From Bacilli bacterium (lineage in GTDB: Bacteria; Bacillota_I; Bacilli_A; RF39; UBA660), in contig JAQUWE010000016.1 of NCBI GenBank assembly GCA_028693035.1, positions 1 to 35,268 on the forward strand: 35,268 bases of DNA, in the 5' to 3' direction. The notes beneath the pieces were generated by a model that saw only the letters and a program-made list of their open reading frames with translations, had not been told where the DNA came from and did not search any database. A program made the translations under genes and the position numbers. Below, piece by piece: positions 25,547 through 31,857 of this stretch; the stretch's first letter is position 1; every line of letters begins with the position of its first letter.

Positions 25547-25623
25547 TGGTGTCCCCGGGCAGACTCAAACTGCCGACTTTTCGCTTAGGAGGCGAATACT
25601 CTATTCAACTGAGTTACGAGGAC
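25547..25623 (-). tRNA. tRNA-Arg(CCU), complete, carried by the element
   Basis: A full cloverleaf with encoded CCA: acceptor GTCCTCG with CGGGGAC (one T-G wobble), D-stem ACTC/GAGT, anticodon stem TTCGC/GCGAA with loop CTCCTAA (anticodon CCT, reads AGG), variable loop AAGTC, and T-stem GGCAG/CTGCC. The nearly universal G19 and C56 are A and T here, changes that together keep the D-loop/T-loop pair (A19-U56). It differs strongly from the split host tRNA-Arg(CCU) yet has the same anticodon loop. Its own terminator follows. It is likely a replacement for the gene destroyed by insertion. Confidence 0.92.
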
Positions 25624-25648
25624 ATATAAGGTTTTTTTAAGACTGATT

Positions 25649-25667
25649 TTGCCACATTTATTGCCAC
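25649..25667. repeat. Putative integrase arm-type sites, right end
   Basis: Two direct TTGCCAC units start 12 bp apart, similar in core (GCCAC/GCCCC) and spacing to the pair at 19,344-19,362 at the other end. Confidence 0.4.
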
Positions 25668-25710
25668 AATCTTATCGTAATTTTCTGTCCCTACCATAGT
25701 TCAGTGGAAT

Positions 25711-25738
25711 CTCCTAAGGCCCATTAAGGTCTTAGGAG
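25711..25738. repeat. Inverted repeat overlapping the right attachment core
   Basis: CTCCTAAGGCC and GGTCTTAGGAG pair over 11 bp (one wobble) around a 6-nt loop. The right arm contains the attachment core, so the left arm is an inverted copy of the core carried by the element. Confidence 0.6.
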
Positions 25739-25739
25739 G
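25731..25739. repeat. Attachment core, right copy
   Basis: CTTAGGAGG, identical to the left copy at 19,220-19,228. It continues directly into the 5' half of the host tRNA. Confidence 0.85.
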
Positions 25740-25770
25740 CGATTGCTCTATCCGACTGAGCTACGGAAAC
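25731..25770 (-). pseudogene. 5' half of the host tRNA-Arg(CCU)
   Basis: On the minus strand it starts GTTTCCG (acceptor), TA, D-arm GCTC-AGTCGGATA-GAGC with the normal G18G19, then ATCGC and the loop CTCCTAAG, where host similarity ends. The element sequence that follows does not rebuild a tRNA. It pairs with the half at 19,183-19,228: GTTTCCG with CGGGAAC, and ATCGC with GCGAT. Confidence 0.9.
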
Positions 25771-25794
25771 AAAAAAGGATTTATATATCCATTT

Positions 25795-26298
25795 TTACTT
25801 TATGACATTGAATAAAAAAATCAAATAAATATTCATAATATAACTTACTTTATATCCAAATTTCATTAAAAATTCATAACTACCTACTACTTTGTCTGTA
25901 CAACTAACCAACCAGCTTTCTGCATATTTAGGAAGAGCTGTATACAAAGGGAACATGTGTGATTCAATGATGTTCTTTTCTTTATCACTAAGTTCAAATA
26001 AAGAGCCTGCTTTTCTAACCGCAATTCTAGGATGCGTGAAAACAGATATGAATCTTTCTTTTAAAGTTCTTTCTTCATCACTTAAAAAGAAATCGTGTAA
26101 AAGTCCTGCACGTGCGACTTCTCTATAATCTAGTTTTAATACCTTAGAGATTTTATAAGAATAATAAGAAACTCTAATGGAATGATCTAGTCTTGTAATA
26201 CCATGATGTTCTATATTATTTAATTTATTAAATTCTTTATTTTCTAAAATAGGATTCACTATATCTAAATATTTTAAATCATAATTGTATTTTAGCAT
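25795..26298 (-). CDS. HD-domain metal-dependent phosphohydrolase-like protein
   Basis: The 167-residue protein has the HD fold: RLDHSIRVSYYSYKIS (first His), LLHDFF (HD pair), THPRIAVRKAG and SHMFP (further His), and SCTDKVV (last Asp). Such proteins hydrolyse nucleotides or phosphate esters; the substrate is unknown. A GAGGTGA site lies ahead of the ATG. It sits directly beside the right end of the defence element and downstream of rpe, but probably belongs to the chromosome. Confidence 0.8.
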   Translation of the reverse strand: MLKYNYDLKYLDIVNPILENKEFNKLNNIEHHGITRLDHSIRVSYYSYKISKVLKLDYREVARAGLLHDFFLSDEERTLKERFISVFTHPRIAVRKAGSLFELSDKEKNIIESHMFPLYTALPKYAESWLVSCTDKVVGSYEFLMKFGYKVSYIMNIYLIFLFNVIK

Positions 26299-26376
26299 GT
26301 AAATTTTTCACCTCAAACGCTATCTATAACAGTATATCATATTTCATAAAAAATGATTAACACTTTCACACATTTT

Positions 26377-27009
26377 TCATATAAATTTATTCTTTAATAT
26401 TTCTATTTGTTCACTAGGATTTTCCTTGTCTGTTATATAAGACCCAGCTACCAAGATATCTGCCTCTTTACAAAGAAGACAAGTTGTATCATTGATGCCA
26501 CCATCTACTTCAATTTTATATGTACAAGATTCTTTTTCTCTATATTCTTTTAATTCTTTTATTTTAAAAACAGAATTTTCAATAAAGGTTTGTCCTCCAT
26601 ATCCTGGATACACAGACATTACAAGTACCAAATCAATACTACTCAAATAAGGAGTAAGTACTTCTACCTTAGTATCTGGAGAAATAGAAATCCCTACTTT
26701 ACTATTGTATGCTTTAATAAGTTGTATGATATCTCTAACTTCTTGTTCATTTTTACAGGCTTCTATATGAAATGTCATATAAACAGGAGAAAAAAAAGCA
26801 TATTCTCTAATATATTTTTCTATATCCTCTACCATAAAATGAATATCTAAAGGTTTTTGCATCTTTTCTAAAAAAAGAAAGTCTGCTGTATTTTGAACAA
26901 ATTTTCCATCCATAACATCTACATGAATGAAATCTGTATTTATTTTATCTATTTCTGCTATTGCATTTTTATCTTCTTTAATCGTAAGAATAGAAGTACT
27001 AATCTGCAT
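26377..27009 (-). CDS. rpe: Rpe: ribulose-phosphate 3-epimerase
   Basis: The 210-residue TIM-barrel enzyme has FIHVDVMDGKFV (metal His/Asp), HFMVED, MTFHIEA, VMSVYPGYGGQTF and the C-terminal YKIEVDGGI. It interconverts ribulose 5-phosphate and xylulose 5-phosphate in the pentose phosphate pathway. Following rsgA it keeps the usual Bacillota order. It is slightly shorter than typical Rpe (about 215-220). It has its own GAGGTGAT ribosome-binding site; a terminator-like stem lies between it and rsgA. Confidence 0.93.
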   Translation of the reverse strand: MQISTSILTIKEDKNAIAEIDKINTDFIHVDVMDGKFVQNTADFLFLEKMQKPLDIHFMVEDIEKYIREYAFFSPVYMTFHIEACKNEQEVRDIIQLIKAYNSKVGISISPDTKVEVLTPYLSSIDLVLVMSVYPGYGGQTFIENSVFKIKELKEYREKESCTYKIEVDGGINDTTCLLCKEADILVAGSYITDKENPSEQIEILKNKFI

Positions 27010-27100
27010 AATATCACCTCTGTCATTATATCATTTCTAAAAATATATATCAAATTGGAAAACAAGTTATTGTTTGGATGTTTTCCCTTTTTATTACAAG

Positions 27101-27127
27101 AAAAAAGAAAGCTTTAATACTTTCTTT
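27101..27127 (-). terminator. Terminator overlapping the rsgA stop
   Basis: On the minus strand AAAGAAAG and CTTTCTTT pair around the stop codon and run into TTTTTT. Confidence 0.6.
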
Positions 27128-27953
27128 CGTGAATAAATTTTAAATAATTTTCATAGCGGCTTGGTAAAATAGAACCCTCTTTTACCTTTTCTTTGATACA
27201 ACAATCATCTTCCTTATCATGCATGCAATCTTTATATTTGCACATATCCCTATAAAGATTAAAATCTGCAAAACTATCTCTTATAGCAGGAGCTGGAATT
27301 GTCGTTAAATCCATGGAAGAAAAACCTGGTGTATCCGCTACCATACCCCCTAACATAGAAAGAAGTTCTGTATGTCTGGTTGTATGTTTTCCTCTTCCAA
27401 GTGCTTTTGAAATTTCCGCTGTTTTAATTTGTAAATCTAAATCTAAATGATTTAAAAGAGTTGATTTACCAGCACCACTTTGTCCTGTAAATACGCTTAT
27501 TTTATCTTTAAAGATATTTTTTATTGCATCAATTTCTGTGTTATAAAAACAAGCATATCCAATTTTTTTATAATAAGCAATATAGCTTTCTATCTGCTCT
27601 TTTTCTTCCTCTTTTAACAAATCCATTTTGGTAAAGATAATAACGGGTTTTATAGAATTGTATTCAATAACCGTTAATAACTTATCTAAAAGATTGGTAC
27701 TGAAATCCGGATCCTTGACACTTGTAATCAAAATAGCCTGATCTGTATTGGCTACCTGAGGTCTTACAAGTTCATTCTTTCTTTTTTCAATTTTTAATAT
27801 ATAATTGTTTTCAGAATCAAATTCTACTATGTCGCCTACAAGAGGAGATACTTTCATATTACGAAACTTCCCTCTTGCTTTACAGACATACTGCATGGAA
27901 TCTGATAAAACAGTATAATCATTACTAATTTGTTTGATGATTCTTCCTGTCAT
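27114..27953 (-). CDS. rsgA: RsgA: ribosome small subunit-dependent GTPase
   Basis: The 279-residue protein has an N-terminal OB domain (CKARGKFRNMKVSPLVGD) and a circularly permuted GTPase in which the G4 motif TKMD precedes the P-loop GQSGAGKSTLLN. G2/switch follows (GRGKHTTRHTEL), then the G3 motif DTPGFSS. It ends in a Zn-binding part with CKYKDCMHDKEDDCC. RsgA matures the 30S subunit. It starts 4 nt after the prkC stop, so the genes are tightly linked. Confidence 0.95.
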   Translation of the reverse strand: MTGRIIKQISNDYTVLSDSMQYVCKARGKFRNMKVSPLVGDIVEFDSENNYILKIEKRKNELVRPQVANTDQAILITSVKDPDFSTNLLDKLLTVIEYNSIKPVIIFTKMDLLKEEEKEQIESYIAYYKKIGYACFYNTEIDAIKNIFKDKISVFTGQSGAGKSTLLNHLDLDLQIKTAEISKALGRGKHTTRHTELLSMLGGMVADTPGFSSMDLTTIPAPAIRDSFADFNLYRDMCKYKDCMHDKEDDCCIKEKVKEGSILPSRYENYLKFIHERKY

Positions 27954-27956
27954 ACC

Positions 27957-29699
27957 TTATGTACCCGGAGTTGGCGTTGGTGTTGGAGTAGGCGTTGGTG
28001 TTGGGGTTGGTTTTGGTGTTGCGGTAGGCGTTGGGGTTGGCGTTGGTTTTTTAGAAACCGTTAATTGTAACGAAGCCCCACTATATACTTGAACACCTGC
28101 TGTTCTATTTTGTCTAATAACAATACCTTCTTCAGCTGCACTAGTTTCTTCATATGTAATAGAAACACTGATATTGTGTTTACTACAGAAATCTTTTGCA
28201 TCTGCTTCTTTCCATTTTTCTCCTACAAAATCTGGATATGTTGCATAGTATTCAGGTACATAAAGTGTTACTATATCTTCTTTTGATACCTTTTTACCTT
28301 TTGCTGGAGACTGGCTGATAACAATTCCTTCTTTGGCTGTACTATCTGTTACTTTTTTGGTTTCAATAGCAACGATAAGTCCTTTTTTCTCTAAAGAAGT
28401 TTTGATGGCTTCTGCATTTTTTCCTACATAGTCTTCTAATTCGTACTTATCACTTCCCTTAGAGATAACCAAAGTAATTTTTGTTCCTTTTTTTACTTTG
28501 TCTCCTTTTTCAGGATCTGTTCCAATGACCATGTTTTTATCGATTTTATCACTGAATTCTTTTTTCTGTTTACTATTTACTTTTAAACCCTTGTCTTCTA
28601 AGTAAGAAGTGGCTTGTGTTACAGACATTTTAGAAACATCTGGGAGCTTCACTGATTTTCCTCCTAAAAGTTTTGGTACTACAAAGAATATAAGAAGGCA
28701 GAAAAGTGCGAGAGAAGCAGCTATTATAGAAGTTATTTTAAGTGCTTTATTGGTCTTTTTATCTTCTTCATCCTCTTTTTTCTGAGAATTATTTCCTTTA
28801 ATAGATTTCATTACTTTTGTTTCTTCTAAATCTTGCTCTGGATATTCATAAACCACTCTAGCATCGTTTGCATGTTCTTCACTAAGCGCTACCAAAAGAT
28901 CTTCTCTCATAAGATTGACTGAGTCATATCTATTTTTAGGATTTTTAGCACATGCTTTTAAAATAATATTTTCAATACTTTGTGGAATTTCACTATTGAT
29001 TTTACAAACACTTGGAATAGGTTCTTTCATTTGTTTAATTGCTATTTCTACAGCGTTTTCTCCTTTAAAAGGAATCTTTCCTGTAAGAAGTTCAAACATA
29101 AGAATCCCAAGAGAATAAATATCACTTTTGATGGTAGATCCACTTCCATTGGCTTGTTCTGGAGGTAGATAATGGACAGAACCCATAACAGAATTGGTTT
29201 GGGTAAGTTCATTGCTATTTAGTGCCATCGCAATTCCAAAGTCTGTTATTTTGATAGTACCATCTTCTAAAATTAAAACATTTTGAGGTTTGATATCTCT
29301 ATGGATAATATAAGAATCATGTGCACATACAATAGCAGAAGTAAGCTGTAACATAATGTCCACCACTTCTGATAAAATAAGAGATCCTCTTCTTTTGATT
29401 AAACTTTTAAGGGTTTTTCCATCTACATATTCCATTACAATAAAGTAAGAACCATCATCTTCTCCAACATCATATACTTCTACAATATTAGGGTGTGATA
29501 AAGAGGATGCAGAAATGGCTTCTCTTTGAAATCTTCTGACAAATTTTTCATCACCAGCAAGGTCTCCTCTTAATACTTTTACAGCAACATCTCTGTCTAG
29601 AATAATGTCATGCGCTAAATAAACATTAGCCATGCCACCTTCTCCAATCATTCTTAATATCTGATAACGGTCATTAATTTTTTGTCCTTTTACAATCAT
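27957..29699 (-). CDS. prkC: PrkC/PknB-type Ser/Thr kinase with PASTA repeats
   Basis: The 580-residue protein has a cytosolic Hanks-type kinase (about 1-270): GEGGMANVYLAHD, VAVKVLRG (catalytic Lys), HRDIKPQN, KITDFGIA and LPPEQ. A basic linker follows, then one membrane helix (about 323-346) and three extracellular PASTA units (starting near VKLPDVSKMS, KYELEDYVGK and YATYPDFVGE). PASTA kinases sense muropeptides and control wall growth and dormancy. The C-terminus ends in a Thr-Pro dipeptide tail of about 29 residues, unusual for the family. It follows the phosphatase gene prpC by 1 nt. Confidence 0.94.
   Translation of the reverse strand: MIVKGQKINDRYQILRMIGEGGMANVYLAHDIILDRDVAVKVLRGDLAGDEKFVRRFQREAISASSLSHPNIVEVYDVGEDDGSYFIVMEYVDGKTLKSLIKRRGSLILSEVVDIMLQLTSAIVCAHDSYIIHRDIKPQNVLILEDGTIKITDFGIAMALNSNELTQTNSVMGSVHYLPPEQANGSGSTIKSDIYSLGILMFELLTGKIPFKGENAVEIAIKQMKEPIPSVCKINSEIPQSIENIILKACAKNPKNRYDSVNLMREDLLVALSEEHANDARVVYEYPEQDLEETKVMKSIKGNNSQKKEDEEDKKTNKALKITSIIAASLALFCLLIFFVVPKLLGGKSVKLPDVSKMSVTQATSYLEDKGLKVNSKQKKEFSDKIDKNMVIGTDPEKGDKVKKGTKITLVISKGSDKYELEDYVGKNAEAIKTSLEKKGLIVAIETKKVTDSTAKEGIVISQSPAKGKKVSKEDIVTLYVPEYYATYPDFVGEKWKEADAKDFCSKHNISVSITYEETSAAEEGIVIRQNRTAGVQVYSGASLQLTVSKKPTPTPTPTATPKPTPTPTPTPTPTPTPGT
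27961..28052. repeat. Hexanucleotide-type repeat coding a Thr-Pro tail
   Basis: A GTTGG(C/T/A/G)-rich run, complementary to ACNCCN codons, encodes the PT-repeat at the prkC C-terminus. Such repeats can slip, so tail length may vary between strains. Confidence 0.8.
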
Positions 29700-29700
29700 A

Positions 29701-30435
29701 TCAGACAGCCTCCTTCTCTAGTAAAGCAACAGAAATATTATCATTTCCGCCCCTATTATTACTTTTATATATAAGTTTGCGTACGATATCTTCTACTGAT
29801 AAATCTTCCGCTAACACTTTATCAATTTGTTCTTTTTCTAACATATTGGTAAGTCCATCACTACAAAGTAAGATACCATCTATATCGGTTTCAACAGCAA
29901 CGATATCCATCTCTACCGTAGTGGCAGCACCAAGTGCTTTCATTAGGACATTTTTTCTTGGATGCTCTTTGGCTTCTTCTTCTGTAAGTTCTCCTGATTT
30001 TACAAGAAGGTTTACAAGGGTATGATCGGTTGTTACTTTATGTAGGTGTTTGTTTTTAATCACAAAACCTGATGAATCTCCAATGTTTCCAAATAAAAGG
30101 AAATCATTTGCTAGTAGTGCTAAAACAAGTGTGGTTCCCATACCTGTACTTTCTGGATGTTCTTCTGTATATTTATAAATTAAATTATTAGATTCGCTTA
30201 CAACTTCTTTGATCCAGCTAATGGCGTCTTCTTTATTTCCAACACTGCCCATTTCTCTAAATCTTTTTCCAATATGAGAGATAGCTATAGAAGAAGCAAC
30301 TTCTCCTGCTTTATGACCACCCATACCATCGGCAACTGCCATAAAGATTTCACCACTCATATTTTCACTAATAATTACACTATCTTCGTTGTGATCTCTG
30401 ACTTTGCCAGGATCTGTCAAATAGAAATATTCCAT
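29701..30435 (-). CDS. prpC: PrpC/Stp: PP2C-family protein phosphatase
   Basis: The 244-residue protein has the PP2C metal motifs DPGKVRDHNEDS, VADGMGGHKAGEVAS, GNIGDSSGF, TTDHTLV, LLCSDGLTNML and GGNDNISVAL. It dephosphorylates PrkC and its targets. The ATG overlaps the rlmN stop by one base, and prkC follows directly. Confidence 0.95.
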   Translation of the reverse strand: MEYFYLTDPGKVRDHNEDSVIISENMSGEIFMAVADGMGGHKAGEVASSIAISHIGKRFREMGSVGNKEDAISWIKEVVSESNNLIYKYTEEHPESTGMGTTLVLALLANDFLLFGNIGDSSGFVIKNKHLHKVTTDHTLVNLLVKSGELTEEEAKEHPRKNVLMKALGAATTVEMDIVAVETDIDGILLCSDGLTNMLEKEQIDKVLAEDLSVEDIVRKLIYKSNNRGGNDNISVALLEKEAV

Positions 30436-31457
30436 TATTTTTCCTCCTCATAATTTGATCTAAGTTGTCCGCATGCTGCCATAAGCTTACTACCAAATTC
30501 TCTTCTAATTGTTACACTTACATGATTTTTCTTTAATGTATCATAAAATTTCATTATATTTTCAGGACTGCTTTTTTTATAATGAATATAACTGGTTTCA
30601 TTATAAGGAATTAAATTGATATAACAATTCATCCCCTCTGTTAGTTGCGCAAGTTCTAGGGCACATTCTGTAGTATCATTGATACCATCTAACATAATAT
30701 ATTCAAATGTGAGTCTTCTATTTGTCACTTTGCTGTATTCTTTTAAAACTTCCATGAGTGGTTTTAAAGGATATGCTTTGTTAATAGGCATAAGTTCATT
30801 TCTAAGTGCATCATTTGGGGCATGCAAGGAAACCGCTAAGTTTACTTGTTTTCCATCTTTGATAAACTCTTTGATTTTAGGAACCACACCACAAGTAGAG
30901 ACTGTAATATGCCTAGCTCCAATATCAATGCCTTTCCCACTATTGATGACATGAATAAAAGAAATTACATTGTCATAATTATCAAAAGGTTCTCCAATAC
31001 CCATTAAAACAACATGGGAGATTCTGATTTTAAGATCTTCTTCAACTGCTAATATTTGTAAGACCATTTCATGGACTTCTAAATTTCTTTCTTTTTTCTT
31101 TCTTCCACTTTCACAAAAAGCGCATCCCATATTACAGCCTATTTCTGTAGAAACACATAAACTGTTTCCATAGTCATGTTTCATTAAAACAGCTTCTATT
31201 TTATTACCATCTTCTAGTTCAAAAAGATATTTGCAAACATCTTTTCCTTCTAGTTTTTTTAATATAGTAAGTGGTTGCATCTTAAAATCTTTTTCTAAAA
31301 GAGATAATACTTCTTTTTTTACATTGGTCATTTCTGTAAAAGATTTCACTCTTTTTTTATATAACCAATCGTAAACTTGCACCGCTTTGAATTTTTTTTC
31401 ACCTTTTGTGATAAAATATTCTTCTAATTGTTCAAATGTCATATCATATATACTCAT
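30435..31457 (-). CDS. rlmN: RlmN: 23S rRNA (and tRNA) adenine-C2 methyltransferase
   Basis: The 340-residue radical-SAM enzyme has CNMGCAFC (CX3CX2C iron-sulphur ligands), MGIGEPFDNYDN, STCGVVP, LAVSLHAPND and LIPYNE. The C-terminal MAACGQL holds the methyl-carrying Cys. RlmN makes m2A2503 in 23S rRNA. The residues right after the cluster (ESGRKKKERNL) differ from the common ATG/STxxxGxxRNL form. It is the first gene of the rlmN-prpC-prkC-rsgA-rpe block. AGGTGG precedes the ATG, and tandem TATAAT-like boxes lie about 30 bp upstream. Confidence 0.92.
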   Translation of the reverse strand: MSIYDMTFEQLEEYFITKGEKKFKAVQVYDWLYKKRVKSFTEMTNVKKEVLSLLEKDFKMQPLTILKKLEGKDVCKYLFELEDGNKIEAVLMKHDYGNSLCVSTEIGCNMGCAFCESGRKKKERNLEVHEMVLQILAVEEDLKIRISHVVLMGIGEPFDNYDNVISFIHVINSGKGIDIGARHITVSTCGVVPKIKEFIKDGKQVNLAVSLHAPNDALRNELMPINKAYPLKPLMEVLKEYSKVTNRRLTFEYIMLDGINDTTECALELAQLTEGMNCYINLIPYNETSYIHYKKSSPENIMKFYDTLKKNHVSVTIRREFGSKLMAACGQLRSNYEEEK

Positions 31458-31499
31458 GCCCTAACCACCTATATTATATTATAGCAAAATTTCATAAAA

Positions 31500-31525
31500 A
31501 AAAATAGCACTTTTGTACTATTTTT
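31500..31525 (-). terminator. Terminator at the insertion border of the IS4-type element
   Basis: On the minus strand AAAATAGTAC and GTGCTATTTT form a 10-bp stem with an AAAA loop and a T run. The 5' arm contains the 8-bp target duplication (AATAGTAC), so the stem is part host terminator, part duplicated target. Confidence 0.8.
31515..31522. repeat. Target-site duplication, left copy
   Basis: GTACTATT, identical to 34,356-34,363 just outside the opposite inverted repeat. Confidence 0.75.
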
Positions 31526-31539
31526 CAATTCGCAAAGTA
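31524..31539. repeat. Terminal inverted repeat, left
   Basis: TTCAATTCGCAAAGTA, the exact reverse complement of 34,339-34,354. Confidence 0.8.
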
Positions 31540-31542
31540 TTT

Positions 31543-31779
31543 TTATTTAATTTCTCCCATTAAATAATTTCTTGGTAAACCATAAATATCTGACAATTTA
31601 TCCAAGTATCTATCTGATGGTAATGATAACCCATCTTCCCAACTTTCTATAACCGAAATATTTGTATTTAATTTTTTTGCTAACAATTCTTTTGTATACT
31701 TATTATTTTTTCTAATATCTCTAAGTCTTTCACCTATATCTACAGTCGTATATAAATTCCGATTTATTTCACTAATCAT
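31543..31779 (-). CDS. XRE-family helix-turn-helix regulator
   Basis: The 78-residue protein has one HTH of the XRE type: IGERLRDIRKNNKYTKELLAKKLNTNISVIESWEDG, then LPSDRYLDKLSDIYGL. Only the DNA-binding domain is present. It is divergent from the transposase, with overlapping face-to-face promoters between them, so it probably regulates itself and the transposase. It ends 4 bp from the left inverted repeat, hence inside the element. GGAGGG stands ahead of the ATG. Confidence 0.85.
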   Translation of the reverse strand: MISEINRNLYTTVDIGERLRDIRKNNKYTKELLAKKLNTNISVIESWEDGLSLPSDRYLDKLSDIYGLPRNYLMGEIK

Positions 31780-31797
31780 ATAACCCTCCTATAATTA

Positions 31798-31826
31798 TTG
31801 ACTTTCATACTTTATTATATTATAAT
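31798..31826 (+). promoter_or_regulatory. Transposase promoter
   Basis: TTGACT (31,798-31,803) and TATAAT (31,821-31,826) are 17 bp apart, with AAAAGGAGA before the ATG. It overlaps the divergent XRE promoter. Confidence 0.75.
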
Positions 31827-31842
31827 TTGGCATAAAAACCAA
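31814..31842 (-). promoter_or_regulatory. Promoter of the XRE regulator
   Basis: On the minus strand TTGGTT (31,837-31,842) and TATAAT (31,814-31,819) are 17 bp apart. The two -10 boxes are almost adjacent, so one operator could control both genes. Confidence 0.6.
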
Positions 31843-31857
31843 TAAAAAGGAGATTTT

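Larger units (their letters stand above)
19220..25730 (-). mobile_element. 6.5-kb integrated element with Gabija defence genes and its own tRNA-Arg
   Basis: Bounded by the CTTAGGAGG core repeat in the two halves of a split tRNA-Arg(CCU). From the right end leftwards it contains a complete tRNA-Arg(CCU), an unknown coiled-coil protein, a tyrosine integrase with one nonsense codon, GajA and GajB. Removing it and keeping one core restores a standard tRNA gene with a perfect anticodon stem (ATCGC/GCGAT) and acceptor stem, which fixes the borders to within the core. Paired direct repeats near both ends look like integrase arm sites. No conjugation, replication or phage structural genes are present, so it is a small defence island, not a full ICE or prophage. 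Confidence 0.88.

Noticed and set aside
25711-25770. Possible restored hybrid tRNA at the right junction of the element
   Set aside because: After the host 5' half the element continues with a sequence that gives no anticodon-stem partner, T-arm or acceptor strand, so no tRNA is rebuilt there.
27668-27680. GTTAATAAC inside rsgA as an NrtR box
   Set aside because: It lies in coding sequence, lacks the full TGTTAATAACA form and has no promoter beside it.
27961-28052. GT-rich repeat as a CRISPR-like or intergenic array
   Set aside because: It is in frame and encodes the Thr-Pro tail of the kinase; no spacers exist. No CRISPR array was seen anywhere in the window.
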